DNA of 64,000 nucleotides from Archivesica marissinica (lineage: Eukaryota; Mollusca; Bivalvia; Venerida; Vesicomyidae): assembly GCA_014843695.1 (NCBI GenBank), contig CM026394.1, forward strand, positions 41,683,823-41,747,822, given 5' to 3'. A model generated the notes under the pieces. The model made no database searches and was not told the origin of the DNA. It saw only the letters and a list, made by a program, of their open reading frames with translations. The first letter of the stretch is position 1; every line of letters begins with the position of its first letter. Shown piece by piece: positions 25,401 through 40,400 of the stretch. Made by a program: the position numbers and the translations under genes.

Positions 25401-28400
25401 CAAGAAAGTAGGGCGTGTGACATTTCATTCTGATTTTCCTTATGTTTCCTAGAAAGTAGGGCGTGTGACATTTCATTCTGATTTTCCTTATGTTTCCTAG
25501 AAAGTAGGGCGTGTGACATTTCATTCTAATTTTCCTTATGTTTCCTAGAAAATAGGGCGTGTGACATTTCATTCTGATTTTCCTTATATTTCCTAGAAAG
25601 TAGGGCGTGTGACATTTCATTCTAATTTTCCTTATGTTTCCTAGAAAATAGGGCATGTGACATTTCATTCTAATTTTCCTTGTGTTTCCTAGAAAGTAGA
25701 GCGTGTGACATTTCATTCTAATTTTCCTTGTGTTTCCTAGAAAATAGGGCGTGTGACATTTCATTCTAATTTTCCTTGTGTTTCCAAGAAAGTAGGGCGT
25801 GTGACATTTCATTCTGATTTTCCTTATGTTTCCTAGAAAGTAGGGCGTGTGACATTTCATTCTGATTTTCCTTATGTTTCCTAGAAAGTAGGGCGTGTGA
25901 CATTTCATTCTAATTTTCCTTATGTTTCCTAGAAAATAGGGCGTGTGACATTTCATTCTAATTTTCCTTATGTTTCCTAGAAAGTAGGGCGTGTGACATT
26001 TCATTCTGATTTTCCTTATATTTCCTAGAAAGTAGGGCGTGTGACATTTCATTCTAATTTTCCTTGTGTTTCCTAGAATGTAGGGCGTGTGACATTTCAT
26101 TCTAATTTTCCTTGTGTTTCCTAGAAAGTAGGGTGTGTGACATTTCATTCTAATTTTCCTTGTGTTTCCTAGAAAGTAGGCCATGTGACATTTCATTCTA
26201 ATTTTCCTTGTGTTTCCTAGAATGTAGGGCGTGTGACATTTCATTCTAATTTTCCTTGTGTTTCCTAGAAAGTAGGGTGTGTGACATTTCATTCTAATTT
26301 TCCTTGTGTTTCCTAGAAAGTAGGCCATGTGACATTTCATTCTAATTTTCCTTGTGTTTCCTAGAATGTAGGGCGTGTGACATTTCATTCTAATTTTCCT
26401 TGTGTTTCCTAGAAAGTAGGGTGTGTGACATTTCATTCTAATTTTCCTTGTGTTTCCTAGAAAGTAGGCCATGTGACATTTCATTCTAATTTTCCTTGTG
26501 TTTCCTAGAATGTAGGGCGTGTGACATTTCATTCTAATTTTCCTTGTGTTTCCTAGAAAGTAGGGCGTGTGACATTTCATTCTAATTTTCCTTGTTTCCT
26601 AGAAAGTAGGGTGTGTGACATTTCATTCTAATTTTCCTTGTGTTTCCTAGAAAGTAGTGCGTGTGACACATCATTCTAATTTTCCTTGTGTTTCCTAGAA
26701 AGTAGAGCGTGTGACATTTCATTCTAATTTTCCTTATATTTCCTAGAAAGTAGAGCGCATTACCATTTCATTCTAATTTTCCTTGTGTTTCCTAGAAAGT
26801 AGGGCGTGTGACATTTCATTCTAATTTTCCTTGTGTTTCCTAGAAAGTAGGGTGTGTGACATTTCATTCTAATTTTCCTTGTGTTTCCTAGAAAGTAGGG
26901 CGTGTGACATTTCATTCTAATTTTCCTTGTGTTTCCTAGAAAGTAGGGCGTGTGACAGTTCATTCTAATTTTCCTTGTGTTTCCTAGAAAGTAGAGTGTG
27001 TTACCATTTCATTCTAATTTTCCTTATGTTTCCTAGAAAGTAGAGCGCGTTACCATTTCATTCTAATTTTCCTTGTGTTTCCTAGAAAGTAGGGCGTGTG
27101 ACATTTCATTCTAATTTTCCTTGTGTTTCATAGAAAGTAGAGCGCGTTACCATTTCATTCTAATTTTCCTTATGTTTCCTAGAAAGTAGGGCGTGTGACA
27201 TTTCATTCTAATTTTTCTTGTTTCCTAGAAAGTAGGGTGTGTGACATTTCATTCTAATTTTCCTTGTGTTTCCTAGAAAGTAGGGCGTATGACATTTCAT
27301 TCTAATTTTCCTTGTGTTTCCTAGAAAGTAGAGCATGTGCCATTTCATTCTAATTTTCCTTGTGTTTCCTAGAAAGTAGGGCGTGTGACATTTCATTCTA
27401 ATTTTCCTTGTGTTTCCTAGAAAGTAGGGCGTGTGACATTTCATTCTAATTTTCCTTGTGTTTCCTAGAAAGTAGAGTGTGTTACCATTTCATTCTAATT
27501 TTCCTTATGTTTCCTAGAAAGTAGAGCGCGTTACCATTTCATTCTAATTTTCCTTGTGTTTCCTAGAAAGTAGGGCGTGTGACATTTCATTCTAATTTTC
27601 CTTGTGTTTCATAGAAAGTAGAGCGCGTTACCATTTCATTCTAATTTTCCTTATGTTTCCTAGAAAGTAGGGCGTGTGACATTTCATTCTAATTTTTCTT
27701 GTTTCCTAGAAAGTAGGGTGTGTGACATTTCATTCTAATTTTCCTTGTGTTTCCTAGAAAGTAGGGCGTATGACATTTCATTCTAATTTTCCTTGTGTTT
27801 CCTAGAAAGTAGAGCATGTGCCATTTCATTCTAATTTTCCTTGTGTTTCCTAGAAAGTAGGGCGTGTGACATTTCATTCTAATTTTCCTTGTGTTTCCTA
27901 GAAAGTAGGGCGTGTGACATTTCATTCTAATCGTCATGATTACAGCATGCTAAAGGTTAAATAAAAAATGCAGACCTCTGGTATAATTGATTTTTATCAA
28001 CCATGAAATTGCTGAAACATTACAATATTGCAATATGCCTTCAGCTAAATTTCGCAGAATTCATTTCTTGTCGCAAATAGTTTTGGTAAAATGAAATTAA
28101 AATCGCGCAAACTGATAATACAAATATTGCATGTGGGTTGATCAGTAAATTATGTCAAAGGAATGTTGGATCATTATTCTAAATACAGTAAAACCCCTGT
28201 AATCCAGAATCCCCTGTAATCCAGAATCCCCTGTAATCCAGAATCCCTGTAATCCAGAATCCCTGTAATCCAGAATCCCTGTAATCCAGAATCCCCTGTA
28301 ATCCAGAATCCCTATAATCCAGAATCCCCTGTAATCCAGAATCCCCTGTAATCCAGAATCCTCTCTAATCCAGATCCTCTAATCCAGAATCCCTCTAGAA

Positions 28401-31400
28401 CAAGACTTTTTCTTTCATCTCAAATTTTTCCGTAAGGAAAAACCGCTCTATTCCGGAAACTGGACGAAATTTTGTAATATTTTGTGCATTTTCAACACAA
28501 ATTGACCACTCTAAGCCGGACAGGATATTGTGAAAGGAAGCCAGTCGAGGGATATAACTCGTATATTGTTCAATTGTTTACCAATTGTCTGCGCCTGTGT
28601 TTTTTGCAAGATGTGAAAATCGCACTTTGTACTGCATATAATTTGTGGGTAAATGCCATTAGCAAATGTGTGCAGTATTCAGTAAATTTGTGATGACGTT
28701 GATTGGAATTTGTGTTCCACTAAACATTGTTGCATCGACCAATTGAATAATAATGTAATAAGTCAGTTTCTTCACTAATCCAAATTGTGCATTCGTTTTG
28801 ATTAACATCATGTATTCAATCTAAAAAAGTGGAAGTCGTGATAGCGCAGTGGATGCGCGTTCGCTTCAGGTGCGAAAGGTCCAGAGTTCGAGCCTCACTG
28901 GAGCCGTTACGATTGTGCCCTTAGGCAAGGCATTTAAATTCCACATTGCCTCTTCTCTCTCCCTCGTGGCGATGGATTCCATTAGGAATGAGGTCTCGAG
29001 AGTGATTTATATAAGTTGAAATAACTTGTTTCGCAATCGAGCTAAAATAAATTTGTATAATCTAAAAAAGGTATGCTCATTTTTATGCCCACAAAGGGAG
29101 GCATAGTTTTTGCACTGTCCGAGACGATAGTTCCAGTCTAGGCTGTAACTTCTTTGACGGTGGCATTCTACTGTGATATTTCTTGTTTGTTTACAGAAGT
29201 ATTGATCAACCCTCGCATTAATTAGGAACAATAGATACCAGTTGGCAAGAATGGAAAATAAATTGGAATTTGTTGAGGATTATTTGTATAGTTTTATCAG
29301 ATAATTAATGTCAATAATTCCCTAATCACTCACTAGATACCCAATCCAATAGACGTTAATGAATAGAATAAAATGGTTGATGACAAATCTCATAGTGGAA
29401 TTCAACATTGATGATGATCATTCTAGGTCAGAATTTTTGGGAGAAGTGAGAATGCGCGCGATAGAAGGGATACCTTATAATGTGCACCAGTGTATCTTAC
29501 TGGCTAACATTTTGTATGAAAGTTGATGTTAGGGAGAATTGGGGCCCTTAAAAAAAGAGGGCGAAGTCAGGGTCCCTAGGGCGACTATTTCGCCCACATC
29601 GCCCTCTAGAATGATTCCTGGTCACAAGGGAGAGAGAAGAGGCAACGTGGAATTTAAATGCCTTGCCTTGGCTCACAATCGAAACGGCTCCAGCGGGGCT
29701 CAAACTCCCGGCATTTCGCACCTGAATGAAGCGAACTCGTTGTTACTGCGCTATCACGACTTCCATTTCGTCTTTTTTTCATGTTCTATGATCTCTGTCT
29801 AATCCAACATTGTGCGACAAAATCTTTTGTTTATTGTTTTTGGTTGGCTGTTCTGAACTCTTTGTACATTGTACACTAGTGGTGAAAATAAGTCAAATAT
29901 GTCATGCAAGTTCATTATGATTGTGTCATAGCGGGTTTTCAGAACGAGAAAAACTATTGCATATATACATACCGTCTCCGTGGCCCAGTGGTTAAGGCGT
30001 CCGCCTACAGAGCAGGAGGTCGAAGGTTCGAATCTCGTCTGGGGTTCGTTCTGATATGGCCGGTTGGTGAGCCGCCAGCTAGTTAAATAATGGTTACCGA
30101 TTGCCTACCAGCCTGGCGTCTGGCATACAAGCATAGGATTCGGGAAGTACTGATGTTCGTAAAAAGAGGTGTCCCATAAGTCAGAAATGGCTGGCCCTAA
30201 ACAAACACACACACTTTACTTTATAAATGTGTAATAGGACGATTGAAAACTCACTCTGCTTAACTCTTTCAACACCAAGTAACTGACATGGACTGGTCCA
30301 TGATATTCTTAGACCAATAAATGAATAAGAAAATTACATTCGGACCAGTTCATTTATCAAGATGGGTAATTTTGTCTAAAATTAGTAATACTACTTGCAA
30401 AAAGTGCAGATCCTGATGAGACGGCTCGTCACGAGCCGGCTCATCTGGATCTACACTTTTTTGTAAGCCAATTTAGAGGTCTGTGGTGTTGAAAGGGTTA
30501 ATACACCCTCGAATAGTGTATTGAGTGAATGTATATAAATTATAAAGTGCATACTTAGTAATTAAATGTAAACATGTTAGGTAAGCATGTTGACAATAAC
30601 ATGAAACCCTGTCCAACATAATAGTATATATCACATCCCTGCTGGAACATCCTTGGAACCAATTATTGTTGCAGAATATCAACTACGTAAATGGATTGAC
30701 CTGGTCATTTCTGGATTCCTGCTCAAGCCTGTATTTCTATGCGCACACCAGTGAAAGCGTGGAACTAGTTCCCTGAAAACAATTGGACAATTTTAATACC
30801 TATTATACGAATACATAGCAGTAATTCTTATCACATAAATACCCATTTGTCCAGAAATGTTGTCTGCTACAATTATTTGAACTATTTATTAGCGTTATTT
30901 ACCATGTATGCAAATAGGAAGTTGTGATAGCGCAGTTGTAACGTGTTCGCTTCAGGTGCGAAAGGGCCGCTGGAGCCGTTGCGATAAATGCCTTAGGCAA
31001 GGCATTTAAATTCCACATGCCTCTTCTCTCTCCCTCGTGGTGATGGATTCCATCAGGAATGAGGTCTCGAGAGCGATTAATAGTTGTAAGAACTTGTTTC
31101 GCAATCGAACTAAAATAAATTTGAATAAACTAGATGGTTAGTAGTATAATGTCATAGGACCCCGCTCTAAAATTCTTCATCATCGTCGCCCGCAAATGTT
31201 TTATGCTGGTAAATACAGTTCAAGCTTAACAATTAATCATAAACTGATGTCTGTGTTCAGTTAATTTCTGGTCCAAACACAAGATTGATCAAACTCGTCT
31301 AAATGCAGATCGATCTGCACATGCGGATTGACTTAACTCCAAACACAGATCCATCAAACCCTCCAAATGTAGATCGAACTAGCTTTGTCCAAATGCAGAT

Positions 31401-34400
31401 TCATCAAGTTCTACAACATTTTAATGTAGCTTGTTCCAACTCTCCCAAATGTAGATCGATATAGCGCTGTCCAAATTCAAATAAATCAAGCCCTGTCCAA
31501 ATGCAGATAGACCAAGCTCTCTACAAATGCAGATGGATCAAGCTCTTTCCATATACAGATGGATCAAGCTCTTTCCATATGCAGATGGATCAAGCTTTCC
31601 ATATACAGATGGATCAAGCTCTTTCCATATACAGATCGATCAAGCTCTTTCCATATGCAGATCGATCAAGCTCTTTCCATATACAGATGGATCAAGCTTT
31701 CCATATGCAGATGGATCAAGCTTTCCATATACAGATGGATCAAGCTCTTTCCATATACAGATCGATCAAGCTCTTTCCATATACAGATTGATCAAGCTCT
31801 TTCCATATACAGATGGATCAAGCTCTTTCCATATGCAGATGGATCAAGCTCTTTCCATATACAGATGGATCAAGCTCTTTCCATATACAGATTGATCAAG
31901 CTCTTTCCATATACAGATGGATCAAGCTCTTTCCATATACAGATGGATCAAGCTCTTTCCATATATAGATGGATCAAGCTCTTTCCATATACAGATCGAT
32001 CAAGCTCTTTCCATATGCAGATGGATCAAGCTCTTTCCATATGCAGATGGATCAAGCTCTTTCCATATACAGATGGATCAAGCTCTTTCCATATGCAGAT
32101 GGATCAAGCTCTTTCCATATACAGATCGATCAAGCTCTTTCCATATTCAGATCGATCAAGCTCTTTCCATATTCAGATCGATCAAGCTCTTTCCATATGC
32201 AGATGGATTACGCTCTCTCTAAAGACATACAGATCCAGCTGTGTTGACGAGACATACGGATCCAGCTGTGTTGATGAGACATACAGATCCAGCGGTGTTG
32301 ACGAGACATACGGATCCAGCTGTGTTGACGAGACCTATTGAAATATTGACGAGGAATTATTAAACAGTAGCGTTGATATTTTGCAGTTTAGAGATTGCAC
32401 CACAGAATATAGATGTGAATGTACACCCAACAAAGCACGAGGTACGCTTCCTGCACGAGGATGCCATCGTAGAGTGTATTCAGAAGACGATCGAGACCAA
32501 ACTGCTTGGTTGTAACGTCAGTAGAACATACTTCACCCAGACCTTGTTGCCAGGGGCAACTGTTATCCCAGAACTACACAAGGAGGATGAGAACAAGACT
32601 ACAGGTTTTAATTTAAGAAATAGTATTTGTCTTTTTTCAGTTATTTATTGGCGAATATTTACATCGCTATTGCATTTCTGCCGATGAACGTATGTGCCCT
32701 GATTGTATACATTTTCGTATGAGGGTTCCGGACTAATGATATGCAGCTGACATGTGCATTCGAGGTTACGGGGCAGCATGCGCATTCGTAGTGTTAGGCA
32801 GCGATCGCCGCGAGAAAAGGCGTGTCTTACAGGTTACGCTATTCCAAGGATGATGTATTTACCTATTAAGGCAAATCTGGACTAAAAACATTTTAAATGT
32901 AATGTGTGCTATATTTTCTTTGTGTCATTGAAAAGAATAATTAATGTAAATATAAGTAATGAATCGCGGGTTAATAGTTTCCATCGGGTATTAACTAGAA
33001 AGTTAGCGTGGATGCCTTCGGTCTCCACACACTTTTACCCAATGTAGTTCATACCCTGATGGAAACTATTAACCTGTGATTCATAACTCAAATAAAACAT
33101 TTGAAGTTACGATTTATGTGTCCCTGTATCAATACCCCCCCCCCCCCAAAGTATGAAATGACTATTATAGTTATGGAGGTTTTACCCCCGAATAACCAAG
33201 GGGCAATGATAAAAGAACCCCGGATATATGAAAAAAAGCAATCCATTGTGATCTTGGCACTCTACGAGTTATGTTCATTTCAGGAGGTTTTCATTGTAAA
33301 ATAAAGTACATATTATAACATATATATGCAGATGCAGGAAATAAGACATATGCCCATCACATGGTACGTACAGACAGCAAGGATCAGAAACTGGATGCAT
33401 TTTTCAAACCAACCAATCAGGGAGGGGAATCTCCAGCCATTCAAATTTCAGAACGGACATCTGCCAATCAGAATCGGCCTTCCAAAACAGGAGAAGCTCC
33501 AATGGAAATCGATGTAACATCTGCAGGCACACAGTCAAAACAAATGTATATAAATACCATATTTATTTTTATTTTAACCAATCGAAATGTATTTTTATAT
33601 ACAAAATTACAGTTTCCGATCGACATGTCTCAACAGTTCTATATCTGTTTTTCTGTATAGTATAAGATAATATTGCTGTTGAGAAAAGCAAAATGACATT
33701 GTATACGCATATGTTTCTATGCCAATAATTTAAATAAACATGCTTAAAATGGTTTACGAACATCAATTACTTTGCTATTCTGATTTGTTACAGAGAAACT
33801 GAACCAAATGAAAGAAGGATTATCCTGGTGAAAATATGATTTGTATTATTCAAGTACATTAAAACTATTTAGCGGTTATTTCGTGGCTAGTTTCCTATCA
33901 GCTTAGGTAACTTGATATCAGTCTATACCTAGGCTGTTGTGAAACTAACCACGTTATAACGTCTTTATTACTTTGATATGAATTTGTACATTTAATAATC
34001 GAAATCGTGCTCTCCGTTACTCATTTATCAGGAATAACTCGCAAAATACTGAATTAGATACACGAAAACGATTGAAATATTCCCACGACTACAATCATCT
34101 GTTTTCTGTCAAATTTGACACACTTGGATGCTACGGAAGTAAACAAACTAGCATCGAGTGCGCATGCGTTATTTCTCAGGAACTAGTTATGATACGGCTT
34201 TTTCTGGTTTGATGCGGGCTCATGACCGTATCAAACCAGCAAGCGTAATATTACCACGAAACTACAAACATCTGCTATCTGTCAAATTTGTCACACTGGG
34301 ACTCGACCCGTCTTGTATTCGAGTGCATGTCAAAACCCACATGTTTTACCAAAGTGTGGTATAGACTTATATGCGAATCAGGATTGAATACCCTAACACA

Positions 34401-37400
34401 CATCGTTGGCACATCAAACTCTCAATGTGGTCCTAAAATCTGTGGGTTTTGACTTGCACTGAAATACAAGACGGGTTGATAAAATGGACTTGAGACCATG
34501 TATAGTTTGTAGGGATGGCAACGAACATTTGACTATTCGAATATTCGCTCGAACACGGATATTCGGAATTTTTTTTATAATATTTGCAAAAATGATATAA
34601 ACTGTCATAAATCAGGTTGCTTTCTTTTACAATTTGAAGCCATCATAAAACCATCCAATACAAAAGAAATTGCCCCAGGATGTTTGAATATTACAGACGG
34701 ATATGTAGTCCAGTGGTAACACGCTGGACTGGTAATCCAGGGATCGCAGGTTCGATCCCCCGCCTGACCCTAATAAAATTAACAGTCTTTCAGATGGGAC
34801 GTTAAGCCGAGGTCTTGTGTCGGTGCTTTACACAGTGCACGTAAAAGAACCAGAGGAGACTCTGGAATGGGTCTCTGTCTGTATCATTGCACTATCCTCC
34901 AAAATCTAAAATAACTAATCTCTTCAGGAGGCTCGCTCATATGGGCAACCGGTAGCGACGATAAATAAACGTAAAAAACAATGTTTGAATAAACAATGTT
35001 GTGGTCGCATCCATGGCAAGTGTTAATTGACACTCTGCCATGTAATTGGATAATTATTACAGTGCTAAGGTGTTTAATTATGATGTCAAAACTGTTTAGA
35101 TGAGAAAATTCCTTTGAAATATTACGGACAAGCTGCAACATCCGCCCCGTGTTTCTTAAATTTATAATTAACTGCTCAATATTACTCAAAAGTACTATAT
35201 AAAATACGATCTTTATGATGTTGTCCTCAAAAAAATGCCGCCCACTCAGTCGGACATATTGGCTTCATTTGTGAAAACGCCCATAAATGTACAGTGGCCG
35301 ATAACAATAACTGAATGAATCGTCGTCATATTTGCATGGCCTTACAGGAAGAAGATGACGTTTAGTAATTTAAAAGTAGCTTAATTTGGCATTTCTTATA
35401 AGAGTTTGAGTGATTTTGAGATTTTAATAGAATAAAACCGAATATTCGAATACCTTACTGACCGGATATTCGGATTGTGAAATCGCTATTCATTGCCATC
35501 CCTAATAGTTTGTATGTTTGTCCACTGCAAATTGAAGAAATGTTCAGCTTCAGAGTGCTTTTTTTATTATATTTATTCCCGTTATGGAAAAGGGGAGACA
35601 ATCCGGCTGCTGCTTATTTATTTCTTTAAAGCGACATTACATCGCAAAAAGCAAATATAATGCAATTTTTCACGTATAAACGCATTGCTACTACACATTC
35701 TTCTGAATACATTCGAACACTAACATTGAATCAATAAACAGTGTTTTTATGGTATACACACTTTCAAAAGTGAAAGTAGTATTTCATATAACGGTCATCC
35801 ACGCTCCTGAATTGACGTTTGTTTGTCATTGGAGTCAATACCAAACACGCGATACTTTCGATTAGAGATAATTTAACTTAAAATATACATAGGCACACAT
35901 GTGAGATATCGCGGTAAATAATGTAGCATAACTCGTGTTATTCAGGATAAGCGTGTTGTATTACGCATGAATGTCGACCATATTCACACTATTTTGTTAT
36001 GTCAACAAACGGCGTATACGACGTTTGTTTATTTGTTGAAACACTCAGTTATTGAGGCAAATATTTGGAAAAAAATTATAGCATATAATAGCAAATTACA
36101 TTCTGCAAACATTTGTGTTTTCACCGATGTAGTGTCACTTTAAGAATTGATACAAATATCTAGTGTGTATCTTTTATTCTATAGTAATACCAACCTGCCA
36201 CAGTGTGGAAGTCAACCAAAGCGACGAGAGATCAGACTCGCCAGTGTAATTGCTCTTCAAAAACAGATAAAGGATAACATGCACACAGGTATATGTGATA
36301 TAATGTACACAGGTATATGTGATATAATGTACACAGGTATATGTGATATAATGTACACAGGTATATGTGATATAATGTACACACACAGGTATATGTGATA
36401 TAATGTACACACACAGGTATATGTGATATAATGTACACACACAGGTATATGTGATATAATGTACACACACAGGTATATGTGATATAATGTACACACACAG
36501 GTATATGTGATATAATGCACACACACGGGTATATGTGATATAATGCACACACACGGGTATATGTGATATAATGTACACAGGTATATGTGATATAATGTAC
36601 ACAGGTATATGTGATATAATGTACACAGGTATATGTGATATAATGTACACACACAGGTATATGTGATATAATGTACACACACAGGTATATGTGATATAAT
36701 GTATACACACAGGTATATGTGATATAATGTACACACACAGGTATATGTGATATAATGTACACACACACAGGTATATGTGATATAATGTACACACACAGGT
36801 ATATGTGATATAATGTACACACACAGGTATATGTGATATAATGTACACACACAGGTATATGTGATATAATGTACACACACAGGTATATGTGATATAATGC
36901 ACACACACGGGTATATGTGATATAATGTACACAGGTATATGTGATATAATGTACACAGGTATATGTGATATAATGCACACAGGTATATGTGATATAATGT
37001 ACACACACAGGTATATGTGATATAATGTACACAGGTATATGTGATATAATGCACACACACAGGTATATGTGATATAATGCACACAGGTATATGTGATATA
37101 ATGTACACAGGTATATGTGATATAATGTACACAGGTATATGTGATATAATGTACACAGGTATATGTGATATAATGCACACAGGTATATGTGATATAATGC
37201 ACACACACAGGTATATGTGATATAATGCACACACAGGTATATGTGATATAATGTACACACGCAGGTATATGTGATATAATGTACACAGGTATATGTGATA
37301 TAATGTACACACGCAGGTATATGTGATATAATGCACACACACAGGTATATGTGATATAATGTACACAGGTATATGTGATATAATGTACACAGGTATATGT

Positions 37401-40400
37401 GATATAATGTACACACACAGGTATATGTGATATAATGTACACAGGTATATGTGATATAATGTACACAGGTATATGTGATATAATGTACACACACAGGTAT
37501 ATGTGATATAATGTACACAGGTATATGTGATATAATGTACACAGGTATATGTGATATAATGCACACAGGTATATGTGATATAATGTACACAGGTATATGT
37601 GATATAATGTACACACACAGGTATATGTGATATAATGTACACACACGGGTATATGTGATATAATGCACACAGGTATATGTGATATAATGCACACACACGG
37701 GTATATGTGATATAATGTACACACACAGGTATATGTGATATAATGTACACACACAGGTATATGTGATATAATGCACACAGGTATATGTGATATAATGTAC
37801 ACAGGTATATGTGATATAACGCACACAGGTATATGTGATATAATGTACACAGGTATATGTGATATAATGCACACACACAGGTACATGTGATATAATGCAC
37901 ACACACAGGTACATGTGATATAATGTACACACACAGGTATATGTGATATAATGTACACGGGTATATGTGATATAATGTACACAGGTATATGTGATATAAT
38001 GTACACAGGTTTATGTGATATAATGTACACAGGTATATGTGATATAATGTACACACACAGGTATATGTGATATAATGTACACAGGTATATGTGATATAAT
38101 GTACACAGGTATATGTGATATAATGCACACAGGTATATGTGATATAATGTACACACACAGGTATATGTGATATAATGTACACACACAGGTATATGTGATA
38201 TAATGTACACAGGTATATGTGATATAATGTACACAGGTATATGTGATATAATACACACAGGTATATGTGATATAATGTACACATGTATATGTGATATAAT
38301 GTACACACACAGGTATATGTGATATAATGTACACGGGTATATGTGATATAATGCACACACACAGGTACATGTGATATAATGTACACAGGTATATGTGATA
38401 TAATGCACACAGGTATATGTGATATAATGCACACAGGTATATGTGATATAATGTACACACACAGGTATATGTGATATAATGTACACAGGTATATGTGATA
38501 TAATGTACACAGGTATATGTGATATAATGTACACAGGTATATGTGATATAATGTACACACACAGGTATATGTGATATAATGTACACAGGTATATGTGATA
38601 TAATGTACACAGGTATATGTGATATAATGTACACACACAGGTATATGTGATATAATGTACACAGGTATATGTGATATAATGTACACAGGTATATGTGATA
38701 TAATGTACACACACAGGTATATGTGATATAATGTACACAGGTATATGTGATATAATGCACACAGGTATATGTGATATAATGTACACACACAGGTATATGT
38801 GATATAATGTACACACACAGGTATATGTGATATAATGTACACACACAGGTATATGTGATATAATGTACACACACAGGTATATGTGATATAATGTACACAG
38901 GTATATGTGATATAATACACACAGGTATATGTGATATAATGTACACATGTATATGTGATATAATGTACACACACAGGTATATGTGATATAATGTACACGG
39001 GTATATGTGATATAATGCACACACACAGGTACATGTTGTATAATGTACACAGGTATATGTGATATAATGCACACAGGTATATGTGATATAATGCACACAG
39101 GTATATGTGATATAATGTACACACACAGGTATATGTGATATAATGTACACAGGTATATGTGATATAATGTACACAGGTATATGTGATATAATGTACACAG
39201 GTATATGTGATATAATGTACACACACAGGTATATGTGATATAATGTACACAGGTATATGTGATATAATGTACACAGGTATATGTGATATAATGTACACAC
39301 ACAGGTATATGTGATATAATGTACACAGGTATATGTGATATAATGCACACAGGTATATGTGATATAATGTACACACACAGGTATATGTGATATAATGCAC
39401 ACAGGTATATGTGATATAATGTACACAGGTATATGTGATATAATGTACACACACAGGTATATGTGATATAATGCACACAGGTATATGTGATATAATGTAC
39501 ACAGGTATATGTGATATAATGTACACAGGTATATGTGATATAATGTACACACACAGGTATATGTGATATAATGTACACATGTATATGTGATATAATGCAC
39601 ACACACACAGGTATATGTGATATAATGTACACGGGTATATGTGATATAATGTACACAGGTATATGTGATATAATGCACACAGGTATATGTGATATAATGC
39701 ACACACACAGGTATATGTGATATAATGTACACAGGTATATGTGATATAATGCACACAGGTATATGTGATATAATGTACACAGGTATATGTGATATAATGT
39801 ACACACACAGGTATATGTGATATAATGTACACGGGTATATGTGATATAATGTACACAGGTATATGTGATATAATGCACACAGGTATATGTGATATATAGC
39901 ACACACACAGGTATATGTGATATAATGTACACAGGTATATGTGATATAATGCACACAGGTATATGTGATATAATGCACACAGGTATATGTGATATAATGC
40001 ACACACACAGGTATATGTGATATAATGTACACACACGGGTATATGTGATATAATGCACACACACGGGTATATGTGATATAATGCACACACACGGGTATAT
40101 GTGATATAATGTACACAGGTATATGTGATATAATGCACACACACGGGTATATGTGATATAATGTACACAGGTATATGTGATATAATGTACACACACAGGT
40201 ATATGTGATATAATGTACACAGGTATATGTGATATAATGTACACACACGGGTATATGTGATATAATGCACACACACGGGTATATGTGATATAATGTACAC
40301 AGGTATATGTGATATAATGTACACACACAGGTATATGTGATATAATGTACACAGGTATATGTGATATAATGTACACACACAGGTATATGTGATATAATGT

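Noticed and set aside
24430..26580. 716-codon minus-strand frame repeating [16 protein letters not shown]
   Set aside because: A 45-bp unit equals 15 codons and keeps the frame open by itself; the frame ends when the array decays.
29972..30045. Functional tRNA gene
   Set aside because: Box A and box B are present, but the sequence continues into a SINE-like body without a Pol III terminator at the expected place. The same reasoning applies to 21756, 28830 and 34691.
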